Assembly: GCA_004794785.1 (NCBI GenBank)
Contig: SJOL01006601.1
Location: 614,900-678,899, forward strand
Direction of reading: 5' to 3'
DNA length: 64,000 bases
Source of the DNA: Opisthorchis felineus
Taxonomy: Eukaryota; Platyhelminthes; Trematoda; Opisthorchiida; Opisthorchiidae
The notes under the pieces are model-generated. The model saw only the letters and a list, made by a program, of their open reading frames with translations, did no database searches and was not told the DNA's origin. Positions within the stretch are counted from its first letter, which is position 1. The number at the start of each line of letters is the position of its first letter. The position numbers were made by a program, and so were the translations under genes. This document shows positions 37,151 through 48,400 of the stretch, in pieces.

Positions 37151-38756
37151 ACAGACCAAGTGGAGAACCCAAGACTACTCGTTCAGTCAACTTGTGGAAT
37201 GTTCCACTTGTCAGGAGTTGGACATCCAGAAATGAGCCCAATATTCTTTCAAACTCGAGAAAATGATGTAGATTTTTTGACTCTGAAAATTTTAGTTGCC
37301 TTGCTATTTCCCCTAACCGGCGGAGGACTCACACATATTAGTTGGGAGTAGCAATACAGAACCAGGTTGGACGAAGGCTGCAATTGACTTATTCAGTGGG
37401 TACATAAGTCCTTGAACGATTTCACTATTTGTGTTTATTGCATCGTGCTCATTCCTGGTCAAAGATAGTCAGCTATGAGAGGCTGACTTCACAGAATCAC
37501 TGTGAAGGCCACGGGAAAACGGATCACGAGATGCAAAAGGGAAGTCTAAAAATAGCACCCATGTTAGATTGGTTGACAGAACTTGTGTTTCACGATGCAA
37601 ATACACCTACTACGGGTCCTTGTTGTCCTTACGTTTATCCTTTATGGTCTAGCCGGTCCATCATATTTGTTGGCTCATGTTCTTGTTTTTTAGCGTTAAC
37701 TTTGGTAACTAAGTGTTGTTTCTAAATTCCATTAGGACGCCAAATACGATTAACTTTGGTCTGTCGGTGTACGCTGTAACAATTCTTGACAGGTAAAGTC
37801 TGTTGAAAGATCAGTATAAAAGTGCAGCTTGCCTCGCTTCAAGCAGTATTCAAACCGTATTCACCATACCGCTTTTCCCGCGTGAAATCGCAAGACCTAC
37901 GAGTACACCTGTACACAGCGAACACCAAGAATTTTAAGACTCACACAGTATCGAAAACAACGTAGCCAACACGATAGGTCTACGGTTATAACTAGGGGAC
38001 ACATTCGACCTGTTCACAGGTGGCATCAGTTTTGGAGTAAAGATGCATGTAGACTTTCATTTTCCTCAATGAGAGGTGTAGTTTCTGATCATGTATGAGG
38101 GGCCTGTATATGCCGTGATGGACATACGTTTGTGAGCTCAAAAGGACGTGCGGCGTCCCACTGTTATGGATAACCATGTCAGAAATACTCTGGTGTTTTC
38201 CAACTTGCACTGATTTTATTCGTGTTTGCGCATTCCACCAGGAATAATTAACTGTTAGTCTGTTTTCTCATTGCTACTTTGCTTGCCAGTGTGTATTTGG
38301 GGCCATATTCAAGATTCTGTAAATCTCCGCATCTCCTACGTCAAATTCAACCGTAAACTTTTATCGAAATGAATATATTGTAAGACTGCCGCTGCAAGCT
38401 CACTGTTTAAGTGTAGTGAGTACTAAAACACGCACCCTGATGGGCTGTGACTTCCGTACAAAGCGCTGAACATCAGTAAATGTTCTAGTCGTTCGTCTTT
38501 GAGTAAACGAACCTAAGGGCTGTTGAGAGCTTTCGTCTTTATCGACCGCGAACATCTGACTGGCCTGGTTAGCAATGCAGAGTATTATGGCAACACAACT
38601 GTAATCGGTCGCCTGGCACTACGGCCTGTGCGAAGTTCTGTCATGAGAAGCAGCAATTGGAAAGCTAGTATGTGGTCGTAGACCCTGCATCGCAAGATGA
38701 CGGTCTTGTATCTGCTCCTATTTAACAGAAGAAACACTGCAAATGTATATTCCCTT

Positions 38757-39007
38757 CCGACAGCTCACGACCGGTTTCGCTCTTCTTGGGGCTCATCAGG
38801 TAGGCGCAGTCCCCGAGTTTCCGTCAACCTTATGTTCTGCTTGAAACCAAATTGCGCGAAATTAGCGAAATACACTCATTTGCAGACAACGTTGGTTTTG
38901 CGTAGCACATTCAATTGCTTGAAAACATCACAAACGAGGGATTCAGCTGGGTTCCAGGTGAGTCTCTCGCAAAACTAAATTTGTTTGCAAATGTGTGCAT
39001 TTCGCTA
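38757..39007 (-). mobile_element. Retrozyme-like repeat R5: head-to-head inverted pair with intact ribozyme core
   Basis: Minus-oriented unit end (38757-38906) joined at GGTTTTGCG|TAGCACATTC to a plus-oriented unit end that stops at ATTTCGCTA (39007). The layout is the same as R4, 5.5 kb away. Confidence 0.8.
38763..38805 (-). ncRNA. Hammerhead ribozyme with all catalytic-core bases present (R5)
   Basis: Read on the minus strand: stem I GCCTAC, CTGATGA, stem II GCCC/GAGC with a CAAGAA loop and one C-A mismatch, GAAA, stem III ACCGGT, cleavage-site C, then GTGAGC closing stem I with one mismatch. Core residues C3, G5, A6, G8, A9, G12, A13, A14 and C17 are present. Predicted cut between 38769 and 38768. 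Because ACCGGT leaves no loop, cleavage is expected only when two copies pair (established for short-stem-III hammerheads). Confidence 0.8.
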
Positions 39008-39968
39008 TGCTCACCTTGTTTCTCAAATACTATTCAGCAAATGAGGAACAGGTCAACATTCAGCATTGAATCTGAATAGACTACTGCTACTGAGGAGTTT
39101 TCTACCCAGGCAGTGTGTGCCGTGGTTGGCCCGTCTGAAATCAACGTCGTATAAGGTAATGGGGACGTATTTGTGATTGTATGGGTGCAAATTTGAGGCG
39201 CGCTTTCCAATATTTTTCTTGGCTTGCACTTTATAAGTTCTCTTGTCTATTTATGCCGACAGTACTTCAACTAAATGAGTCAGATAATGGAAAGAACATC
39301 GCGTTTTTCCTGATGTTGTACGGTGAGATATTGTTGTCATTGGAAAAAAACACACAACCCACCCTGGTATGGGTCTGCGCTGAACAGCCTAAAAGAACCA
39401 ATGCACTGTTGGATCGCAGATGAGTTTGCTGACATTTGGTGATAAGACTTTGCCCAACGTTATCAGAAAATCAATGAACAATGCAACCTAATTCTTTGCA
39501 AAGTTTTGCTCAAGAATTTCAGAAAATATACCCTATTTTTTTAGATTCCGTCTCAAACCTCTCACCCAAATAACCCTGCTTCAGTTTCATGCGATAAAAG
39601 CTAGTCAAAAAAACTTCGGTGATTGGCCAAGAGAAGATTCCTGTTTTAGTTGTGCCGCTCATCAAGCACAGATTATTAGAACCGCTCATTTCAACCGGAA
39701 TGGTTCAGAGCCACATGGTCATTGCTGTCAAGGAAAAATTTAGGGACTATCCGATAGTGATTGCCTCCACCACACGGCCTACTATTCAGTAAACACATTA
39801 CTCCTACGTCCAACTTCTCTGCTTGCCATAAGTTTCAACACCTAGGCTGATACAGCTCAACTAACGAAAAGTTTCAGAAACCCGAGTTTATCGATTGACT
39901 AGCAACTGGGGACAAATTACCGCTCACTTGATCGCAAATCCCCCGCTCATACTCTGCTGGTCAGAGCA

Positions 39969-40014
39969 ACATATATATATATGTATATATATATATATAA
40001 TATATATATATATA
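39969..40014. repeat. (TA)n microsatellite, interrupted
   Basis: Alternating AT with a single G and an AA interruption. Confidence 0.9.
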
Positions 40015-40616
40015 GGCATATAGTTAGGTAGGTAAACGACCCAGGTCGAGCCTGCCGTCCCCGTAAACCTTCAAACATTTACCAACTCCCGAAATCTAAG
40101 CACGATAATTAGGTGAAGTTGACATACAGAAACCCCTGTGAATCTATCCTGTGTCCTCGATCGTTTGAGACTCTTATACGGTAATCGCTATATGCCGACG
40201 ATGATAACCGTCTAGAAAGTTTAGCTGAAAGCTTGTCCATGCCATACGCCCACCGGTCTCCACCCAACTTTCCATTGGAATTTGTCATCTTCAGCGTTTT
40301 AATTGACGTTTTTATGGTTGGTTGTGGTCAGGTTCCAAACAAATAACTGGCTTCATATTTGTCATAACAAGATTACTAAAAAAAGGTGTCTTTGGTGATC
40401 ATCTGATTGTCCGGACAGGTTACTTTATTGACAGAAGCAAAGTTCTTTCCTTTAAAAATAAAATTCATTTCCAAGCTAAGTACACGTGCATAAAATGTGA
40501 AGTATGAATTGTAAAAAGTGATGATTTAGAAACTCCTCCCTGTAAGTAGAGAAGAAAAACAATTGTGCTTTGTCAGAAGAGAGGATGGACATTTTTCGAC
40601 CATGGTATAGTGACAT

Positions 40617-40652
40617 AGTAATGTATGTATATATATATATATATAATATATA
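40617..40652. repeat. (TA)n microsatellite
   Basis: AT-alternating run preceded by ATGTATG. Confidence 0.85.
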
Positions 40653-41824
40653 GTAATTCCCCAAAGGTCTCTACTAAACATCGAGTCGTTTACCAGTAAG
40701 CAACTACCCTGTCCACTTTCATGAGATTTCTCGTGCGAAGAAAAATGTGCATGGAAGACGTAATAAATACACGAACCGAAAACCGTAATGAGAATTCTTC
40801 CGGCCCGTGGGGTTTTCACTACGCTGTTTGTTTAGTGGTAATCAAAAGTTACCGGTCGATTGTTGCGAGAAGTAACAAACTTGATTCATTCCCCCTCGAG
40901 ACCGAGTGGGTATTGAAATCTGTAAACATTTGCATTTCAGCTGTCCCAGGCATTGTGTTCTGAGATAGCGCACTATCACAACAACGGTCGTAATCAACCA
41001 TTCAAACATAAAAAAGAGATCATTTTTCCCATTTTGACAAAAATATTTGGATTAAACATCCTGGACCAAACCAAGCTCACTGAGTGTATTATCGTATGGA
41101 AATATCTGGAAATGCTGGATTTCACATACAGCTCAAAATAAGTGTAACCGAATTCTTCTCCGGTAAATCAACTTCCTGGGTCTACTAAAAGATCCCACGA
41201 ACTCGAATGTTTTTCCTCTGTAAACGTACCTCACAGAAATTATGCGGCTCCATTTTCGCCTTTGATTGATGAAATCATGAAATGCCTAACTGAGTTTCAA
41301 TGTGGCGGAAATATTTGCAGCATTCGGTCGCTTCATTGCAAAAGTCGATGCTGAGACACATAAACTGGCCAGCAAACAACTACTGTATCTATCCAACTTC
41401 CCTACATAATTGATAGAGATTCTGAAACGGTTACACACCGGATGGCCACTGCTTTCGATGCCCCAGTTCTAGCTTGAGTTCCAAGGTGCCCGTTCACGAC
41501 CCAGTAATATTGATCAATTCCCTTGCTTAAGAGTGTTCATTAAGCCCTATTGGAAGTGCGAATTGGTGCCAATCCCTAGAAAATTCTGGGCACACGTTAT
41601 CCTGTATCCATTCGGATGGGCCAAACTTCATGACTGCCGCTCACTTGATCTATACCACTTACCGGATTAATCCGACCGAATCGTTTGCTGAGGTCTATGA
41701 AGCGCCAGCAAATCACCTCAAGGCTGTCAGAAGAAATCCACTCTCAACAGCTGAGCAACGGCAATTTCACTATAAGAGCCAACCAGATTCACATGAAGTC
41801 CTTCGTTGATTACTTGTCTGATCC

Positions 41825-41925
41825 GTCGATCGCTTGGTTGTTTAATTGAGTGTACGGTTGATTGAGTGATTGTTTGGTTGATTGATTGAGTGGTTGGTTG
41901 GTCGGTTAATTGAATGACTGACCTT
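41825..41925. repeat. GATT/GGTT-rich low-complexity tract
   Basis: Irregular tetranucleotide repeat of GATT, GAGT and GGTT types lying 75 bases beyond the 3' end of gene A. Confidence 0.75.
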
Positions 41926-42000
41926 TGGGCGCTTATTTGTATTGGTCGTAGGGTAGACTAACAGGCTTGGCTAATCATGGTTTCGTGTGCAAGTGGAAAA

Positions 42001-42457
42001 TCAGTGGGCGATGTTAGCAAGCGTTTTCTGGAGAACTTGTCGTTTTAATGGATCGGTTGCTTTTAATTTCTGGTTGTCTGTGATGCCGCTAATTTTCACA
42101 ATCCTCTTGCCCAACAAAGTCAGTTGCACGATTACTAATAATGCTGGCACAGCAAACTTCAGTGTGTTGTACCGAATAGGGCGTCTCGCCCAATCGAAAA
42201 ATAATGTAGTTTTGAAGTATGTGACTTCTGTAACGACAAGAAAGGACTCACCATTCCATTTGTGAACATTTAGGTAGCGTACGTTAAACGCACATCCTTC
42301 ATCATTACCATTGAGCATAAGCGCTGCAAAAAGGGGCAACATCAGATTCGGCTTTTCTCCTGGGGATGCCACAGTGATTCGGAAGCATGCTTTCGGCGAG
42401 GCATGAGTCATATCTGGTGGGACTAGGAGTTGGCAGTTTACCACACCACCACTTAAA
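42001..42457 (-). CDS. Gene A exon a16 (terminal exon)
   Basis: Starts at ATCACAACCAG, the acceptor that matches the upstream phase, and runs 152 codons to a TGA. It encodes SLSGGVVNCQLLVPPDM, FRITVASPGEKPNLMLPLFA, then EGCAFNVRYLNVHKWNG, a hydrophobic segment VPALLVIVQLTLLG and a basic tail. A consensus GTGAGT at 42250 could end the exon early; the frame stays open for another 80 codons, which favours a terminal exon. Confidence 0.7.
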
Positions 42458-45400
42458 CTGGTTGTGATCTATAAGAGAAAACGAAGACGGAAAAACTGCT
42501 AGATGGTCCACGTATTTTCAGAAACCAGGGTAATTCCTCCAACCGCATAGTGATCAGGTTTGTTACCTTCTGGTGGCTTTTGATGTCTGTTTTGGTGGAG
42601 ATGTTTTAGGTTGGAACATTAGCAGCACCCTATCTAAACCTCTTGCACACAACATGCCGAGTGCAGCAGTCTTCGTAACTCCTGGCTCTGCCACGTTCTG
42701 AATATCCATGCAGAGGCTGAGAACGTCATTTTCAATGAAATATTGTTTGAAAAAAACAAGACAAGCAGGGGAAGGGGCAAGAAACAATTCAAGAGAACGT
42801 TTATCATTATTTGTTATAACTGGAAGATTTCTTGTCGAGTATTCCAAAGAATATCTCGAACGGTACTAAGAATTATTAGGTACCCTTTTCCAACCTCAGA
42901 ACAAACTGTATGCTACCAAATGAGTAAAAATGTCAGACCAAACTTGATCATATCCATTATACCTTCAAACGTTATTCCATAACATTCAAGGACGGTGCCT
43001 AGAACCGACCAAAGTATAAGACTATGGATTTTCTAAAGGTAGGAATATTTGCATACGTCTCGAGGGACTTGTAAGCATAGAAAGTGATGAAGAATAGTAG
43101 AAAACCGTGTCAAATTTTCTTACGCATGTTTGTATGCAGAACTATCCAGCATTCTGATAGAGAGATGAGTAGTAAACCAATGGAGACGCACATTGTTCTT
43201 ATATAAAGCCTGACGATTGTAAGGTTAATTCTGGTCAGGTAAACATTACCCGTACGTAAGCAGACAAAAATTTTGGCAAGAACAAAGGGTTTGGTTGTTG
43301 AAATGGGAGTATCTTGGTTAGTTGAGCACCTGATAAAATGACACACTAGTAATGCAACCTATATGATCATATCCTGTCTTGCATAACTGTTAGTTACTCA
43401 ATGCACTGCAGATGCACAAAAAGAACAAACGGAGATGTTTTTGTGACAGAGTGGAAGAGCCGTAAATCGCTCTTGTGTTTGGAACGCTCACATACGCACA
43501 CAATATCGAGACACGTGTTGCGACTAGGAATGAGGGAACCGCGTCGAGACCGACAGAAGGTGACACGGATGCCCCTTTCAAATTAACCAGAACCGGTAGC
43601 AAATACGATAGAGTCATTAGTTGTTATCGTGTATTAGGATGAGGAGAATCCGAGTAAAATCAGGAAAGTTCTGTTGCGGATCAGGATGTTGTTTTCATAC
43701 TCTTGTTTGTCTAGTCAAAATACTTGAACGAATTCAACACCAACTAGTAAGGATGCTGGTCTGAACGTACACACTTGGTGAATTCACCATGCAGGGTCTG
43801 GATGTCGCATACTATTTACGAAGGTTGACGATACACTTGAACACATAGACGGACAGAACACTGATAAGGATGCACAATGCGGTGATCCTCTGGAAGTACT
43901 GCTGTGTTGCACATTCACTACACCGATGGAGTTCAAAGTGAAGTGTAACAGGCAGAAAGATAAGCTAGCTATGGGATCTCCCTCGGGCCACTCTTTGCAA
44001 ACATATTTATAACCTGCTTGGAGGTGAACCTATTGCTGCCAAGAAAAGTTAAGTTTGACTGGTATTATCGCTACACTGATGACGCATTCGTCAGTGTGAA
44101 GCAAGAACTAGGCAGGTTGTTTATACCGCAGGTCGGCCTACAGTAAAAAAGAAAATTGAAGTAAGCTGCCGTTTTTAGATGGGATGTTCAAACGAGAAGT
44201 TAGTGGTTCAATACAAAGTAGGATATGCCATAAATCGAAGGGTGTTGGATGCTATACTAACTCCCACAGTTATATGACCATTAGAAAGAAAATTTACGTG
44301 GTCCGTTTGTTAGCTAACATAACCAGAAGACGAAATGATCGAGGAAAGACCCAAAGTCAACTCTGCTGAACAATGGTGACACACAGTAGAACGTTAACAC
44401 AGAGTACATTCACCAACTGCTGATAAGAAACTGGTTATCTGCCCTAAACTCTGACCCAGTGCCTGAAGCCGACTTCTAATGAATTGAAACTGAGAATAAA
44501 ATTTACTGATCGAATCGCCTACACTCAGAAATTCAAAGACAAATGTCTCCCGCTGACTGACTCTCACCAGTGTAGGCCGGACGCAAAATAGTTGTCAAAA
44601 CTTATTCAAAAGGTGGAAAATCCCAGAAAACGAAATCCATTCCCACAATAACCCACTCGGTGCACAGTGATGATCCCAAAATTGCTTTCAAAGTTATGTA
44701 TTGAGTAACAATCCAAAAGGCATAGACAACGGATGACAGCGTACATGCTTGCCCAAGACCGTTTCATGTACCCATAAACTGGTGTTAATATCTTGGCATC
44801 AAATACCCCGGGCACCACGTTAATGGCAGGATAGCTGACAAGCACAAAGGAAAGGTGGCAAGCTATAAAAATACGTTGATGCGCGTTGCAGTCTTTTGCA
44901 ATGCGCCTGTTTGAATTCAAAAGATGCAGTTAAATATTTGCTGATCAATCGGGAAAGGTTCTTTTTCTGAGGCCATCCAGATGGCGTACCAAGGCTATCC
45001 AACCACTTGGCAACAGCTACTTTGGCGGAATCAAGCTCCACAACTTTGAATACTCTGAATATTTCGCCTGTATCGACGTTCTGATTCTTCGGTATCTCTG
45101 AAAATAATCCCGCACTTCTGACTGAATATTAGGACTCAGCAATTAGATGTCTCGACTTCCTCCACGATCCACGGAAGTGACACGATTGGACGGAGGGTAA
45201 CTGTTTCCTTATGTACCTTTTGGCTTTCGCATCAACGACGAATTGACTGACATTCTACAATATCCTTGATTTGTGGTCCCGTGGAGGCCCTCATTGACTT
45301 TGTTCGCCAACATTTCACTCTGATGATTCCTCAAATATGGACAGTTTTATCGCTGGGAAGAGGTTTTGCTTTATTGATTTGATCAGGTTTGTCTATGGTC

Positions 45401-48400
45401 ACTGTAAGACATCCTTGGTTACCTCAGAGAATAACGACAAATTTATCCCCCTTTAACTCTTTTACCCCTCCATTTCATTTACCCAAAAAGATATTGAATA
45501 TTTTGTTACATATGGTAGCTGGAACGAGAGTCCGATGAAGCCTTCGTGGGCACGAAGAATGGGTACTGACAGAGTCAGCTTGATTAGCGTTGGTAATTTT
45601 ACTTTCTTTGTGTTTTTAACCTCTAGAACCGTCTACTACCGAATGTAGCACTTGTATCTATCCTAAAAACGGACTCTACCAAAGCCCTGCATTTCTCCAT
45701 GCCCCAATTTCACTAAAATCATCCAATCCGCTGGTTGTTGAGTAAAAGAAGTTCACATCTGATGAGTTCCCGTTTGAGGCCCAATGACCCACATATACCC
45801 AATCGAAAACACCCTTCCGCATGGGAAAACCTTGAAGCCGCAGTGACTACAATACAAACTTCATGGAAGAAGCATTCTACAAAGAACTTTTGCATGCCAT
45901 TATTATCAAAGAGCTTTTTCTTCGCTCAAATATCCAAGTTCCAAATAGAGTGGCAATCATTTATTTTGGCGGGCTATCACATTTGGATTTTGCACCCTGT
46001 TTGTGAAGTGATACATCATGTATTATAAAGTGTGTAATACGTAAACACAAACTGGCAAAAAGTTTGGTTCTGCTGCATTTTTGAAGAGTGCTTTTCTCAG
46101 TGATGACATTTGCGATTGGTTTTACGGTTAATAAACAGTAAGAAGATAACAAAATCCACTGTTGAATCAATTTTTATGTCCACATTTTACAGCAGCAGTG
46201 CCACTTTTCCGTAGGAAAGTAATCAACACGTATCCTCAGTCATGCTCTTGAAGACCTGTGGCACCTATTTTGGCCGATCATTTGGCAACTGGGTGGTTTT
46301 AGAGTACTGTACTTAAATATAACGACCGGAATCTAATGAAATTTGTGGAATCATTTATCAGCAGGCTAACAGCTAACGGATAGAAGGATGAAAAGTTCCA
46401 CCACGCAGGCAGTGAATATTTTAAACTGTTCCAAATTGCATCCGTTGCCATCAGGTTTCCCGTAGTTCAGATCATTTTATTGGTTTTATGGACAAGGTAA
46501 AGCAGTGGTTGAATGACAGCAACTGTGTAAGAAAATAGCAAACGAAGAAAACAGGATGTGCTTCATCCGAACGCCTGAGGAAGTTTAATAAACTTTGAAG
46601 TAAGCTTTAAAGGAGATGTAGCATCCTCTTCCTATTATTTCAAATGGATATGTCCGTCCTCTCTCTAAGGTGCCCGGAAGGAGAAAAATGGACTTCAGAG
46701 GGATTTTTCGGTTATTAAATGATGAGTTGTTGAGTAAAGTGACAATCTCCTGGCCGCCGGACGATACAATCATCGCCGAGCACAGCTCCCAGACGGGACT
46801 TCTCCAGAGTCAAGACTCGAAATCTCTTCACGTGATACCAAGATTTGGAAAGAAATTATCAAAGCCGAAAAAGAAACTATGACCTTTCTGGTATTCGTTG
46901 ACATGGGTCTGAAAAAAAGCTTAATGTGTACTGCCTTGCAGCGGAGATCTGAGGTCAAAGCTAAGTTACTAAATCCAAACCAAATCCAAGTGAAAAATAA
47001 TCAGTAACGTATCAATATAGGTTACTTGGTTTTGTTTATAAACCCAAATAGCGAACTGTTGAGGTTTTTTTCTCAAGTTTAAGGGTAACTGGTATTTTAC
47101 AGTGTATTATCTCTTAATTATACCTTACGGTTTGATGGTCCAGCTTGTCATGATATAAGTGACCCACTTGTTCAGGCTAGGTATCTAAAAACCAAGTTTC
47201 ATGGGTGGTTGATCAGGTGGTCGTTTATCTCCTCGCCAAGGTTGGAAGCTAGCTTTCAATGGTTTCGCCACCAGCCAAGTGACATCATCAGTGCGTGATT
47301 AGGTGGGTAACTCCCGACTGCCTGATTGACTTTATATAGGTGTCAGAGACTAGCCGTTATCTACTTCTGTGATTGGCTGTTGGGAACACATCTTTCTCGG
47401 AATTCCATTGATCTATTTTGAGTTGTCTAGCGTTGCTCTCTGTATTCCTTGGATTGGATTGGTACGCCGAGTAATGTTTCCTCCTGGTCTGATTTGCCTG
47501 ATATCAGCTAATTTTTGACAACTATGTAAACTCAGGCGGGTAGGGAGGGTTGATGAAAAGGCTGCACGCTGGTCTGCAAGCTCGGCAAACAGGTCAGCCG
47601 CCAATGACAGCAACAGAACTACCCAGTTTCCGGCAAGTTTTGAACAGCCAAGTTCCCGAAATTCCCAGATGCTATATCACAGCCCTAGAATTCCATATCG
47701 TCGATCAGTAGCCCATAGAATTCCACGATCGCACACCATTTCGTCATTTTTATATAGCTTAAGGACAGGAGATCAAAAACACTGCGTGTCAGCCTCGCTT
47801 TTGATGAGATTACGCAGGAAATCAAGTTTGAATTCTCGCTTCTGGAGTTGAACGGACCTCCCAATTTCTTGACTAAATTCTGCCTCGGAAGACCACCAAC
47901 TTTGGCAGCATTAGCAAGAATCAGGATGAAGTGCACATAAACACGATAAACAAGGTCAGATAATGCACAGAAGTTTTCCGATTCATCCATAACAGCACAG
48001 CAATTCTGGTCTTCTTTTACGACAATAGAACCCCTCCACCGACTTATGCTGATGTATTGCGTTAACGAACTGAACGTGATGGTAAAACGCCAAGCGCAGT
48101 GACATTCTTTTGGGGAGCGGATGTGAAGGATATCCGGTTGTCTGCACCTTCCTAAATTCATCCTGAATCATCACCAGATTCAAGATGGATTAATAACTCT
48201 CTTGTCCTCATAAGTTTTTACGCATTTCTGTTAACAGCTGGTGCATGAAACCACAGAGCAATGTTTATCAAATTATTATCTCTACAAACTAACTCTAGGG
48301 ACTAAATGTTAGCGTGTCATCTGTTAGTTAGTGGTAACATCGCCCACTGACTTGACATTCAGCGGTGGCTGCAAGTTCTTTGAGTTTAAGTAATCAGTAT

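Larger units (their letters stand above)
39010..41990. other. Intergenic region between gene A and the retrozyme stretch
   Basis: TA tracts and short frames only. A possible 25-base exon (AKMEPHNF near 41250) has a GTGAGG donor but no partner. Confidence 0.45.

Noticed and set aside
37800..37840. TATA-like promoter AGTATAAAAGTGC
   Set aside because: No gene start was found downstream; AT-rich sequence gives such matches by chance.
47685..48161. 158-codon minus-strand open frame
   Set aside because: Considered as a gypsy-type RT remnant, but the residue pattern did not hold up; no splice sites or motif support it.
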